A stretch of DNA of 64,000 nt from Apostichopus japonicus (Eukaryota; Echinodermata; Holothuroidea; Aspidochirotida; Stichopodidae). Each line of letters opens with the position of its first letter. Position 1 is the stretch's first letter. The position numbers and the translations under genes are program-made. Below the pieces are notes generated by a model, which was given only the letters and a program-made list of their open reading frames with translations, made no database searches and was not told where the DNA came from. Where the stretch lies: positions 27,106,054-27,170,053 of the forward strand of contig NC_092562.1 in NCBI RefSeq assembly GCF_037975245.1, written 5' to 3'. This document shows positions 1 to 15,300 of the stretch, piece after piece.

Positions 1-604
1 AAACGGTTAACCATATTTATTTTCTACAGTACATGATGAGTTAAAGTAAAATGAAGGTTCCACGTGTTCTCTGTTAAAAATAAACGTCAAATAATTCAAT
101 TTACGGGCTTTAAATCAGTAACAAACATTATTGGATCTCCTCGCTTCGAAGAAAAGTTTCATAGAAGTGTTATAATGACTGTATATTACCGTCGTACTAT
201 TCAGCCGCCTAATTAAACCTCGTTTGAAACTTTCAGACAACGTAGGTTATTGTATAGTACCGTTACTCTACTTAGGATACTCTTTAAGGCTTAGCAGTGA
301 AACCAAAATTGCCCTGCTGTCCGTGTAAACGTCAGGGAAGCCTGAAACGGAAGCCTGCTCCATTCAATTTCTTCATCCACATATTAACCGAACTTTATCA
401 AGCAAAGAAACCAGATTCAATGTGCATCTTACAGCGAGAGACGTTTATTCTTCTTTAAAGAAAACTGGCTCACCATTAATTCCTTATATTTATCATACAG
501 CATGGTGAGATTCACCTGTAGCATTTAAGTACATCCTTCTTTAATTAACGTTGCCTCTTATAACTTGAATTTTATTTTCATTATTCCATTTTTTACAAAT
601 GAAG
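1..604. other. Intron of gene 1, no exon seen
   Basis: AT-rich, no open frame with domain similarity and no repeat I recognise. It ends in the acceptor of the first visible exon, which starts in phase 1, so the window opens inside an intron. Confidence 0.6.
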
Positions 605-681
605 TTCCTGAGGATAGCCCTATGAATGTAGTTGCAGAAGTCGCTGGAGGAGATCAGGAAAATGTGAAAATATCTTGGCAG
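605..681 (+). CDS. Gene 1 exon 1: N-terminal half of FN3-a
   Basis: 77 nt, phase 1 in and phase 0 out, acceptor AAG and donor CAG/GT. Encodes VPEDSPMNVVAEV followed by NVKISWQ, the A and B strands of a fibronectin III fold with the conserved Trp just before the donor. Closely matches gene 2 exon 59205-59281. Confidence 0.8.
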
Positions 682-2177
682 GTTTGAATTTTTATATTTT
701 CATTCTCCGAGATATTGTCAAGTTCTTCATTATACCTGAATGCCAATACCATTGGAAATGGCTACAATTTTGTCGATTTTTATATTATTCAGTAACATTC
801 CTGTTTTTATCAAACCTTGTAGTTGATACGAAGCCATTAATGAACGTTCTTTCAAGGGAAAATGATGCAGAAAAGTTGGCTGCCTGACTTCATGCTTTGC
901 TTTGGTAAACAGGGTGGCAGCTTATCTCGCTGGATTTGATTGTCCCAAAGCATAAGAACACTTAATGTTTTACACTTGTAATTGTATTTTAATCCGTTCT
1001 GTTAACCTAGGTTCCCACTGATGACATATCATGTAGTTCTGGTGTGACTGTGTTAACTATATTCTATGCATCAATTAACTTGGAAACACTACACGAAGGC
1101 GAATATAACATAACAGATCCTTCAAATACCTCATTGACGCTAACTGATCTGAAGTCAGAAGGAAATTACAGCATCCAAATGACGCTGGCAACAAGTGGAG
1201 GTGAAAGTTCTAGCAGTGATGAGATTTACTACTATGTACCAAGTATGTTTGTTAATCTTATAACTATCTATTTTTGTATTATATTGAATAACCATTGAAT
1301 AACCAAGCTTTACATCATATGCCATAATTTATATATTAGGATTTTGATAAAAACGATAGGATAACGCTTTTCATTCTTCAACGCGACTACTTTATAATGA
1401 CTCTTACGCGCTGATCAAAGTTTTGCTGCGAGCATCCGTATGATAATAGAATGAGAACGTGCGAATTCAACGACTAGTTTGGTGTTGAGTTGTAGAAATT
1501 ACATCACCCTTGATACAAAGTTTGTAATTTTACATGGATCAAATTTGAAAATATTGAGATTTTTAACATAGCGATACCTGTACCAACAGGGCACAACAAA
1601 AGATAAGTAACGTTTCTCTCAGAGATAATTATCTCTGTGTAATAGCCAAAAATATGATGTTTCAACAACGCAGGATCACAGATTATATGCTAAGGTGTAG
1701 ATATGTATATTACATTTATATGGCTATTATATTTGTTTTGTATTATTTTAGCATGCACTTGTTGCATTGAAGTTTATCCACCTTGGTAAATAGCTTACAT
1801 TTGCGCTGTAGTTTTAGCAATTGCTTAGAGTTATGTTGTCCTTATATAATTTGATCAAACCTTATGGTAGGCTCCAAATATTTGAATAAAACTCATTAGC
1901 GACTAATATAATAATACTTTCCAATTGTCAGTTTATTGTTGCTACCAGTATCATTCAATCAATTCATCATCGTCTTATAACGGTTATAACTGGTTAATTT
2001 GATGAACCGTTAATCTGTTAAAACCAATGTTTGTTACAATTCTTAACATTCTTAACTTTCTACAGAAAATGAATTGCAAACAGAAACTCCTCAGCACACA
2101 TACCTATGCATACCAATTGATAGTAATAAAATCTTATCAAAACGTGCCATTTCTTCAGTCGTGGCTTTAAAGTAGCA

Positions 2178-2267
<90 letters not shown>

Positions 2268-4770
2268 TACTATTATACAACTGTTACTGTATATATTTAA
2301 ATAGTTATACATTTATTTATTTATATATATATATATAGTGACGTTTACTAAATTTGTAGTGTCTTTCATATATCACATCATAACTTGTCTAGGACTTCCA
2401 GAGTACCAATCCGCTCCAACAGTCCTTCATGTCAGCTCAGATTCACTAACAATTAACTGGCCTCCATGGGATGGCGTCATTGGGACTCCTCCGGTAGTTG
2501 AATATAGATTATTTACCAAGAAGTCAGAGAGCGAAAACTGGACGAGTACCTTCATCACAGTTAATGCGAGCAATGACCAAGAAATGTATTATGTGATCAC
2601 GCCACCGTTAGAACCAGACACAGAATATGACTTCAGAGTTACAGCTGTGAGAGAAGGGCCTAATGGAGATGGAACACCGGGTCCAGTCTTAATTAGGACT
2701 AAAACATACTGCCACGGTAAAGAAATATAGAAGTTCAATTTAGAAAATGTTATTAAAATAAATACTGTAATTGTCACCAATGGTGGAATCATGTGAAGAG
2801 GACGTCAAAAGAATAACGATGACATTGTTACAGAGTTTATGTTCTTAAAATATGATATTACCAAACAGAAAAACAAATACAACAACATACAAATACTGGA
2901 CAAACACATTGATTGAAGTCCCACCCTTTCTATGATTCTAGTATTTATTCAATCCACGGTCACTTCATTGGTAGTAGAGAGGATTGATAGTTTGGTCTAT
3001 GTTAATCATGATAAAGCTTATGTGACTTAATCTAAAATTTTAAATACTACACCTATATTAGGGGCTTGTAGTTTTATGACCATTAGGCATTTGCTCATCA
3101 ACTGTATACTCATAGAATATTTCTTTATCGCTCTAAAGGTGAATTAGACACAAGTATCGTCTTCATACCATTTGCGTAGATTATACTTATCAGCTGGGTA
3201 TATAGACTAGCACGTGTACGTGTGTAATACAAGCAACATGGTAGAATATTTCATTCCACTTATTGGTCCGTTTAAGGATTCAAATCCATTACTTATCTTG
3301 TTAAGAAAATAATGTCATGATCTGTTTTCAGCAACTCCGTTATATATTCACAGATCCGGGAATCACACCAACTAATGTCGAAACATCTATAGCTGGGGAC
3401 CGACAGGAGCTTATAAATGTGACTTGGACGGTATAGTGTTAAAACAATTATAGTATCACATGTATTTATGAAGTCGTTGGACAGATACATATCATTTAAA
3501 GGAATTGTTTCAGTTACTTAAGTTCCTATTATGAGTGTTTTGGAAAATAAATATGCGATGTTACTTTGTAAAATATGCAAATCCATGTATTTACATGCAC
3601 ATTTTGAAGTCGTCTGAAATATCTCAAATATTTTGCCCTCGTGTTAACTACAATATCGATGGGGCTTATGTTTTTAATTTATATTACGGAAAAGATTGTC
3701 CATAAGCACTTCCAGCCTTACACATGTTGGTTTAATAATTAATCAAATTAAAAATATTTTGTTTTTAGCAGAACACAAGAAATTCTCATGTCTATCAAAA
3801 AACAGATAGTGGTCAAGTTAATGCCCAAAGTCTTGTTTTCTTCATTGTTCGTTTTCTTTCCTATTCTTTCAATAATCAGTTAGATAAAGATGGAATAGAC
3901 TGTAGCACGGGCGTGGAATACTTTAAAATATACTACTCTGATACATCAGAGCAGATCGATGACAGCAATGCTAGATGGTTCGTGGTGGAAGATCTTGAAG
4001 CAGCCCAGACTTACTCCTTTGTGGTCACATTCAGTACGTCGGGAGGAGAGAGCGGGAAGAGTGAAGAAAGTGAAATCTTATTGCCAGGTGCAAATGATTA
4101 ACTGTACAATGTGGTACTTTTATTATAGTTAGGGAAATTACTCACTATGCACTTCACATATGAGTCATGTCAATTGCGTGTTAATACAATATAATAACTT
4201 GTATCTATAGTAGAAAGTAGACAACGTTTAATTTAATTAGAGTACAATGACTTAATTTGATTATTACATTGATTTTTATGTCAAATAAAAAGGTCTTTTT
4301 TTTTGAAATTTTTCACGACAATATACAATATCATTGATTTATTTGAATCGATTTTTACAGTTTTGCCAGCTCTCAGTGGTTCTCTTAGTACACGGAACCG
4401 TGACTGTGAAACATTAACTATTCAGTGGGATACGTGGACTATTGACAGAGACCAAGGCACTCCTCCAATCATAGCCTATGTTCCTTACCACAAAAACACG
4501 TCATCTAGTCAATGGCAACGTGGTGAAAATGTGAAACACGACGCAGCTATGGAAACCCATTCTTATCAGTTTGAAAACTTGACCAAAGGTACACACTACA
4601 ATTTTAGTATTGCAGTTGTAAGAGGAGGCTATGGAGGAGAAGGATATCCACGTGAATATACAGACTCACCAGCTTGCAGTAAAGGCAGTAAGAACATTTG
4701 TTTTTGACCCAAATATAAATAGCTGCAGACACCTTTCATGATTAATTATCTCTAACGACTTAAGAGGTAT

Positions 4771-4843
<73 letters not shown>

Positions 4844-6296
4844 TGTTATGTAAAATCAGGAATTAGTCTTCTGCTGTAGAAACGGCGTATTGACGAAGAG
4901 AAACAGCATTGTGACATAGCGTTGTTAGTTAGTTTATTCGATATGCAGTACCTATTAGGCGATTTACATATCAAGACCATGCTCCTGCATTTTAAATTTG
5001 CTTCTTTGTAGTCCTGATATATATCATTGATTATTGGTGCTTGTTATTACGTTAACTTACTGAGCGACAGTTATTAACTTTATATTTACGATAATATTAA
5101 ATACCATTTGTAAACTGAACTGATCGATCCGATGTATGTATAAAAAAACAAATTTTTCATCTCCTTTTCTTTAGAATCTGGTCGTATTGCTGGATCGGTG
5201 ATAGGATCAGTGTGCTTTATTGTATTAGTCTTTGTTGTTATTTTCATTATGTAAGTATCCCTACAATGTATCTGACATGAATTTAAAACAAAAATAATTT
5301 AAGTGAGTCCACTTCCAAGCACTTGATATGAAAATGGTGTTCAAACAAACCAATAACTCACTTTCTTCATTGGCTAAATATTGCAGTGTTTTCAATGCTT
5401 TTCTTGGTGTCAGTTAAAGTTAAGCCTTCAATAACATACTTGATAAATTCACACATTAATTCAAGGCTAATGATAATAATGAACACAGGGCTAAAGACCC
5501 CAGCACCCTACATACATTTATATCGAGTACCAACGATATCCACCTAAAAAAGCTAAATAATAATAACTGGATCTAAAATAGCTTCCTAGGTTTATGATTT
5601 CTCAGTTGGAAATGCAAGAAATGCTACCATTTGTTGTCTCAGTAGTTGATACATTTACCGTGAACGATATTTAAAGAAATGATGCAAGGGTATATATTTT
5701 CCTTGCAGCACAAAAAGGAGCAAGTCGTTTAAAGATGATGAATATGGTAAGTTGGCTCATGATATAACTCAACTTAAATTTGATATAATTTTCAAGCTCA
5801 GTCACTTGTTTGCTTTATGAATAACCTCCTTGCTTTTGATTGACAAATAGGTAAGCTCATAATGATCATGATCATCGTGATCATGATCATGATCATGATC
5901 ATCATCATGATCATCATCATCATGATCATCATGATGATGATCATGATCATGATCATGATCATCATCATGATCATGATCATGATCATGATCATGATCATGA
6001 TCATCATCATCATGATCATCATAATCATCATGATCATCATAATCATCATCATCATCATGATCATGATCATGATGATCATGATCATCATCATCATCATCAT
6101 CATCATCATGATCATGATCATGATCATCATCATCATCATCATGATCATCATTATCATCATGATCATCATCATCATCATCATCATCATGATCATCATCATC
6201 ATCATGATCATCGTCATGATCATCATCATGATCATCATCATGATCATCATCATGATGATCATCATGATCATGATCATGATCATGATCATGATCATG

Positions 6297-6383
<87 letters not shown>

Positions 6384-9300
6384 GTTTTGAATCACGGGAT
6401 TTTCCTCTGGTTATTCGCTGTGAAAGGGGGAGGCGCCAGAGCGCTCGTTAAGCCCAAACCGTTTCGTGTTTTGTGCAGAAAGTTTGTCTTGGAAGTTGTT
6501 CTTAAAGAGAGTTGTTGAGATGCTAAGCTCATGGTCTGTAGGTCAACATTGGTAAGTCATAAATTGTTCATATCGATGCTCTTAATCAGAATGCTCCGGG
6601 TCAGAGTGCTCATGATATTCTTTTAGAGATGATCCTATTCAGAATCTAGGTATTACACTAACAAGTAAAAGAAGTGACCCTCTACCCTTAAATTATATAC
6701 CATACGTCACGTTTGATAATGTCCTGAAAATGTGTATTTCAAGCATATTGATATGAATATTTTACTTTGAATTATATATGATCAAGTGGAAGAGCAGTTT
6801 CGGTGAAAATATAATGCTCTTTTGAATGATAATTTGAAAGTAAGGTCATAATTCCAATATGTTTAAAGCAGACTTTGTAGTAATACGAAGTTTAAGGTAA
6901 CTTTACCATTGTATAATATATAATGAATACGTACAACAGTGACTGTCCTGTCGTAAACATTGCTTATACTGAATATATCATTTCTTCGACAGATTCGGGT
7001 ATTAAAAATCATGGCTTTACTGGTACTACTGATCTTGTCAAGGACAGCCCTAAAGATCTAGATAGTGATCCCATGGGTGACCATGTGTATGGTAATATTG
7101 AAAGGCCAGCTCCGATAGCTGTCAAACAGCTAGAGAGCTACATGAAGAATTGTGGAAAGACCACTAGTTCTACCGAGGAACAGTTTCAGGTTAGCTTTAT
7201 AATTTAACTTGTCGATTTATTTTAAAAGCATTCCAAATAACATGTCAAATGTAGATGGTTAATTATATCATTATAGTGTAAACATATTTGTAAAGCCATT
7301 TCGCTAAGTTCTTTAAAGTTCTTTTTAAGTTAACAAAACCATGTTAACTAAGTAACTCTTCCGAAGAATAATCTTTCAATGCATATAACACTTCATACAG
7401 GTAGGACAACTCAACACTGCATTCATTATAATGTGGTTCTTTTAATTTCCATTTCAGTTATTCAAAAGTGATAAGCAGCATCCTTCTGATGTGGGAGAGA
7501 AAGAAGAAAATAAACAGAAGAACAGATTTAGAAACATGATTGCTTGTACGTATGTTACTAAACAAAGATTCCAGAGAACACTATATGCATGTCCTGATTA
7601 TTGTCACGTAAAACAAGTATAAAGCAAAACAAGAGTTTTGGAGTAGTTTATGTTAAAAACATATGCCCTTATTTTGGAAAGAAGAGTTGAAATTGCTAAG
7701 TCAAATATATTATTCGTGTGTGCCAATTTGGTAGAAGGTGAATATTGAAGTTTTTTAGTTAAGTACATACTTTTGCCAGTTAAGAACTAATATTGTTAAT
7801 GGACACAGAAGTGATATTAAGCGGAATTACAACAAACGAACATCGATTACTTTCATTTTTTAGTTATTGCCGTTATTTAAGATGTTTTTTGTGCATGATA
7901 TTCAGGCGCGTATCCGGGGGGGGGGGCGTTGGGGCGCGCGCCCCCCGGGTAAGAAAAAGAGGAGAGAAAAAAATAAGAAAAAGGGAAAAAGGGGGGAAAA
8001 GAGGAGGAGAGAGGAAGAAAGGGAAAAGAATAAGAAGAAAGAGAAATAAGGAGGGAGTAAATTAAAAACGCCAAGACACCGGGAAGAGAACGAGGAACAG
8101 TGACATCATTATATCGCTGATCCCTATTATATACACAGGGTAGCTAGTGACGGATCGAGGATTTCGGAAAGGGCGTGCACCTCACCCTACCCTTACACCT
8201 ACAACTCCATTTTTGACGTTTCCATTTTCCTTCTCTCACTCATGATCTATATATATTTATACTATATATGGTCTATCATAACGCGCATGTGTGTATGGAC
8301 GCCATAAACAATTGTACAACTGTGCTATGAAACCAACTGAGGCTGGTCTCGAACTCGACCGAGTCATCGGGAACATGATGCATTTCGGGAAGGGGGCGAC
8401 CACCCCTCCCCCTCCCCCCTGAGCATATTTTTTTTATTATATCGCTAGTAATTTCAAAATAGAAAATGCTTAGATACAACTAGCAAGGCCTGGGAAGTGT
8501 CACATCCAGCGATCTGGGAGGCATTTTCGGCCAAAATTTTCCTGTACGCTTCGCGCCAACTCATGGTGGCGCTACGCTTAGATAGTTTGCCAACAGACCT
8601 CGCCCCTCCCTTGGCATATTCCTCGCTAAGCGCCTGTTCGAATTTGTAAAGCAAACAGCCAGATATCAAATCATATAAGTGAGCATGAGAATGGCGTTCC
8701 AGGATGAACAGCTTCAAAACTGTCGGTGTGTGTGAAGTCAAAGGCGAAGGAGACCAATTTGATTTGGGGAGCTGTAACGACTTGCCCGAAAAATATAACC
8801 AACATGTTAATGTCAATATCATAAAAACGAACATCGGTTATTACATCGCATGCCATCGTGTACCGTACGGTCCGTGAAAGTTGCGCAATACACCGCGGGA
8901 TGCCCATCTAAACAACGAAATGTCTTATGTAGATGGAGAAAAAGCACGGAGGTCCAATTGTGTCAAAACTCTCTTTACATTAGTAATGGCTAATTAGTCG
9001 GCCAAGCTTAGAACTTTATTTTAATTACCAAGGAGATGATTTTTAATTAATTTCCTGTAGATGTAGCTATGTATTGCAATTTATTTTTCTTTCAGTAGGC
9101 GCCCGAAAAATTCTCAGCATATTGCCCGAATTTTCAGAAAAAAATATTGGGGTGGGGGATGGGGTTGCAGCCCCCCGCCTCCTACGCCTATGTGTGTAGT
9201 GTTCGGTTTCGGAAATATCTGGTATTTGTTTCATTTCCTCAACGAAGTTTTAAAATAGCCGTTATAAGAGGTTTTAATATTTGTACACCAATAAATTAAG

Positions 9301-12300
9301 TGAATTTTCGAAAATTTCCTGACCAACATTCTTCATCATACTTCCTCTACTCGTGCAATTTTGGCCGGTCTGTTAGGGGTTCAAGGAGGTTTTTCTATTT
9401 TTTCAACATTATGGGTATGTTTTGAAGCAAGATTATTCACGAGAAACGTGAATTTTCAAGTTCTGAACAAATAATGGGCTTAAAACCTATAAAAGTGGGC
9501 TGTCGGGTATTGTGGGCCGCGACGTAGAATCACCTACAAAAGCAATGATCCACAGAACATGCGATGAGGTCGAACATGATGTGTGACTGGTGGCAATCTT
9601 CAAAAAGGTTATGGATGGAAAAAAAACTATTGGCAAATACTTGGTTCTCAGGCAAAAAGTATACATCTGGTTGGTCATTTTCAAGTCCGAAAAGTGCCAT
9701 TTCCGGTGATCTGGGGGTATCAAAACCCGAAATTTTCTTGTACGCTGCGCGCCAACGCTGCGCGCCAACCGATGGTGGCGCTCCGCTTAGATAGTAATTC
9801 GTAATTTAGTATTAAATCTGACTAATTTATATTAAATAAAACTATTAAATGTTAAACTTAACATGCAATGTTCACAATTATCCATTTAGATGATCATTCC
9901 AGAGTTGTTTTGCAAAAACTAGATGATGATCCTGACTCAGATTACTACAACGGTAACTACATCAAGGTAAATGTTCGCATTTATAGTCAAAGTAATTGCA
10001 CAATCTTTTGATTCATTCAAGTTATATAGAACATGTGTTCTCATTATAAATGTCATTAATATCTAAGAAAGACTTGGGTTTTCTATCAAAATGTATACAG
10101 TTTCTATACAATCATTAATAGAAGGGCAAAGTTAAACTTATAAAAGTATTGCTGATTCTATAAAGCTGTTCTGCCCTTTTCAAATTTGTGCATAAATTCC
10201 TTGATAAAAATCAAACCAAGATCCTTCCACCTACTGTTTCTCTAAAAACTCTTACTACTGACTTTATTAAGTATTTTAACGACAAATTAGCGCAGAAATG
10301 CTGAACAGCTTGTACTGGTTATCGTGGAGTTGTCTTATCTCAATTTAAACCTACTACTATTGATGAGTTAAGGAAGATAAGTTATAATAATGGAATTAAA
10401 TGCTCCCCTAGTGATAAACTTCCGAGAGTTCTCTTGCAAACTAATATTGACCTTCTTCTTTCTTGCATATGTCATCTTGTTAAGTTGTCTTTCATTGCTG
10501 GCAGTATGAATGGTCTTAAACTTGCAGATATTTCTCAAGTCATCAAAAAAATGGCTTAGATCATAACAATTTTAAAAATTATAGACCGATCTCCAATCTA
10601 TTTGGGGGGGGGGGGGTAAATTGATTGAAAGAGTTTTCCTTTAACGATATATTCACATGCATTCTAATAGCCTCAATATTTCCAGGCAATCTGCTTACAA
10701 AAAAATACCATAGTTTCGAAAACCTCCTTGTGAGATTGACTAATGACATATTAGTTGCCATTGAAATTGGACATGCCACTGTGCTGGTACTCCTTGACTT
10801 AAGCTCGGCTTTTGACACCATGTACCATAATGTCCTTTCGTCCGTATTATATAATGAAATTGGTATTACTGGTATTGTCCTAAACTGGTTTAAAAGTTTT
10901 ATTGTGGGCACATCTCAAAGAGTTAGAATAGGGGCATTTTTTTCTGGGTCCAGTCTTATTTAACATCTATATTCGTTCACTTTACACTGAAGTTTCTAGA
11001 ATGGGTTTTAATTCATGGTTTCGCTGATGATCACCAGGTTTATAACACTTCAGGCACCATAATCAAGGATCTGTTATGGTTGACTCTCTGCAATCCTCCT
11101 TTGGTTGTATTCAACGTTGGATGAGCAAATATTATTTGGAAATCAACCTTGAATATGATTAATTATGTTTATATGTGTATATACTATCCATTTCTTTGTA
11201 GAATGCGAAAGGCGAGGTCGGATTTATTGCTTGTCAAGGTATGTTTTGCATTATTGTTGTTCTTTTCTATGATAACCTTGAGGGACGAATAATTGCAAAC
11301 ATATCATTATACTAACATTTGCCCAATGGCTAATCAATTCGTTTGACTTATCTCGAACCTAATTTATTTTCTACGATGTATCTTAATAGAGTCCACATTT
11401 GAGATCGATCATTGGTATATCCCTGGTTCATAGAATAGTACGTAGGCCCTTCTTCTCAGTCTTTACCTACTTAAAAAATCAATTCAACATTACTAAGAAG
11501 TACATAGTTAAGCTTTTAATGTCGCAACTATTATAATCTTTTACCTTCCTGCAGGACCAAACACTGCTTCGCTCAACGACTTCTGGAGAATGATCTGGCA
11601 GGAGAAAGTATCGATTATAGTCATGCTGACAAATCTCATAGAGAAAGGAAAGGTACTTGTTGTAGTTAATTGGACAATACAAATTTCGATGATTAAGTAA
11701 GAAATATAACTTAAGTAGCTGGTCATCGTTATGAACCACATCATATGCTAAAGAGTACATGTGAGTACAATAATATTCGGAAAACAATAAATTCCATGAC
11801 ACTTTTCTTTGGTCAAAGGTAAAGCCCTCTTGATATCCATGCAATTCTGGGAGGACGCAGCAACAGACGCAGTGCATATACTATTGGTTTCGGGATAATG
11901 ATGGAAAAACTATTTTTAACCAAACGTATTCCTGTGGAAAGAACTGTTTGTAACGCGGCCAGCTACGAGTATACTTGAATATCATTCATTAAGGTCAATT
12001 TGAGACATTAATGTGCTTTGCATTCAGCATGAAACATTCAGCTAGTTTTGATCATCAGTATTACCAGAGATGCCACTGTTCTCAGTATTACCTCTTAATA
12101 GCTTATATTCATGGAACATTTAAGTGTATACAAAGAAGATACTGCTCTGTTAGTTACTGCAATTATAGACCAATACATATTTTATATATTCCACTGTTTC
12201 TTATTTCAAATTTCCATAGGATCGCTGCTTGCAATACTGGCCAGATTCAATTGGAAGCGTCAAATCGTTTGGCGAGATAAAAATAAAATTGCAGAAAAAA

Positions 12301-15300
12301 GAGCAATATGCTGACTTTGTTATGAGAGAACTGGATGTTACATTTGTAAGTACACTAGATAATACAGGAAATACGTTTCCATATAACGATATTGTAACAT
12401 CGATTGATCGATTGGTTACTTTAATTCTTGTTATTGTTATTTGTCAGATCTGTAATACCCTTTAAAGACATCTTATTTCATTCTCCACATCTTCCGTTCA
12501 CTTCCCCACTTACAGTATAATATCCTGGGACGGCAGTATATACACGTCTGGTCTGAACTTTGACTGTTGATTCATTGTATTTTTCCACTCCTTTGTTTGG
12601 AATGTGGCAATTAAAAACGTTCGGTTTGAAGACAAGTATATTCTGATAGACAGTCACAATAGTTTCCTTGCAAGTATCTTCTACTAAATATCAACTATAA
12701 ATTGGTTTGCAGGGAGACGTCAAAAGAAAAATTCGTAATTGGCATTATGTCACTTGGCCAGACATGAATGTTCCTTATCAGGCAACTCCATTGATCCGCT
12801 TCTCTAAGAAAGTGAAGAGTTATCAAACAGTGACTAAGGCTCCTTTATTGGTTCACTGCAGGTAAGAATTATACGCTTTTTGTGTTGTAAAGTATTGCTA
12901 TTTCCATAACTATTTCTGCATGTAGGGTTAGTACTTGCTGCGGTTCACAGAGAAGCCCAACAGTATGAATCGACATGTTTCTTGTTTGTTTACTGCCTTT
13001 AGCTGTATACTCTTTCTGTACGCACTCTAACCCTCTTTACGACCTTTTAGTACCACTTGACGCAAAAAATATCATCATCTCTGACATTCGCGCTGGTTGG
13101 GTTTCCCTGATGTATAGGGATACTCTTTGATGGTTTGTTATTGTATGTTTTATTTCAACATAACATATTTCAGCTCAAGATTAATGTTTCCTAACAATCA
13201 CTTTCTATGTAAATCTTACCTATTTTTACGTATTGTGTGCTGGTAAATGTGTTAAGTATTATCCTTTTTCTTTGCTGTTGCGCACGTTAAGGAAGGATAT
13301 GCAAACTATTTTGAGTTGAGTTGAAGCAATTTATGATTTTATACTTTTGTGGGCCATATGTCATGATAATCAGATCTGAAAATGAGATAGTAAACATAGA
13401 CTTTCATATATTTTTAAAGCCAGGTTAAGATCATATTACATAATAAATGAAAAATCTATTGCAGTGTGTAAAATGGTACATTGTTTTCTGTTATCCTACT
13501 GGCAGGCCAACGGGTTTAAACATTTTTTTTTCGATTAAGTGAGTGCTTACAAGAAGAAGGAAAAACGACCATACGTCCAATAGTCTAATCAACTTAATGG
13601 TTGTTAGTTGCTCCCTTAGTCAAAGTCCAGGCTATATGGTGTGCGTGTGTTTAAACTAATATAATTAGTATGCATAATTTATCCGTTATGTAGCGCCGGT
13701 GTCGGACGAACTGGTACTTTCATCGCACTCTGCTCTCTGATGGATGTCATCAAAACGGAGGAACAGATCGAAATATTTGGTTTTGTAGAAAATATGAGAG
13801 AAGACAGAATAATGATGATACAAACTGCGGTGAGAATTGATTATACTTCTCTGTTGGCTTGGCTTGGTTCATCACTGATGATGATACTGATGTGGAGAAG
13901 GAAATTTAGTACTGAATGCTAATAAGTTCTGGATATTTTCATATAATCGAATAAAGAAACCATCAAGGTACATATGACAATGAACATGCGAATAGGCTAT
14001 TACTAAATGTTCTCTCTGTCTATTTTGCTTTCAGTTCCTTCCAATTCATATTTAATAATTCATTTCTTGTCGTGTATTGTATGTTGGCTGCTATAAGTTT
14101 TGATGTAAAACTATTCAGAAATAACAAGATTTTTTTTTATCCTTGTCATTTCAACAGAAACAATTTCAGTTTCTACATGACTGTCTCTTAGAGTTTTACT
14201 TGAGTGGTAACACAAACATTCCACTGGACAAAGTTGCTTCATTTGATTTGGAAGCTAACCAGGATAGGCTCATCCATGAATTCAAGGTACGTAACACCGG
14301 TAAAGGAGATACCGAACTGACTGGAGTAGTATTTTGATACGAGAAATTTAGTAGGAAATTGATGGAACATTTCTTACAGCAATGAGACTATGTTGCCTAA
14401 CCCGTACTGCCTTTGGATAGAAATAACGATCAGAATGTACAACAAAGAACGTACGTTGCCCAACTGCACATCATATTTTTTGGGGAATTGTCAATGCAGG
14501 AATAAGAAAAAAATGCATAGTTATATTGTAATAAGAAATTTGATTCCGTTGAAATGTCATAATAATTAAACTTGACAGCCATGTTATCAAACAAAACTTG
14601 TTAAAAGCCTATCTCTGTTTTGATTTTACAATACTTCATTTAGACATTCTGTCTACCTCAATATGATATTATACTTACCTATATCATTAACATAAAATTT
14701 AGAATAAACAATAGAATTAGCTTTGATATAAGAATGCCTACTCTCCACAAAAACATGTGTATTCCACTAAGTTATACTTTATTTTTGTCTACTATAGCTT
14801 TTAGCCAAGCTTGACAAATTGTCAAAGACTGCCCACAAAGCCACTCCAGAGGAGGCTACAAGGTGCAGATTTCCGTCAATGGTTCCTGGTAGGTTAAACG
14901 ATTGCATCATGTATGTAATCTGCTTATTAACGCCATTTGTCAATTATCGATCCTGATTAATATATTCGTTGATTTTCCATATATATATCATGTACACGCT
15001 GAAGATGTAATTTTAATTAAGAAGGTTAAGAGCGAAAATGATACTATGATGTGAAAATGTGTTTTTTATCTGAATTTTATAGTGGAAAAGAAACGCCCTT
15101 TCTTACAGAGTCTGGGCAAGACTAGCTCTACCAACTACATCAATGCCTGTCTTACTATGGTGAGGTTCTTTATTTAATGCAAAAACCTTAAACTGACCTT
15201 GAAATGCAATGTTTATTCAGTAGTTTGTATTGTATAAAAATAAAGGATAATGTTTGTAAGGAACATCTCATACCGGCAGTCGTCTGCATATAGTCCATTT

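Noticed and set aside
2091..2312. Tyr-Ile repeat protein
   Set aside because: Translation of a (TA)n tract.
5798..6518. Long open frames rich in Met/Ile or Asp/His on both strands
   Set aside because: They come from the ATGATC/CAT microsatellite, which is open in all frames; no domain or splice evidence.
7793..8074. Lys/Arg/Glu-rich and Ser/Phe-rich ORFs (also near 28048-28347)
   Set aside because: Frames through the purine-rich leader of a non-autonomous hAT-like element; same element at both places and no protein family.
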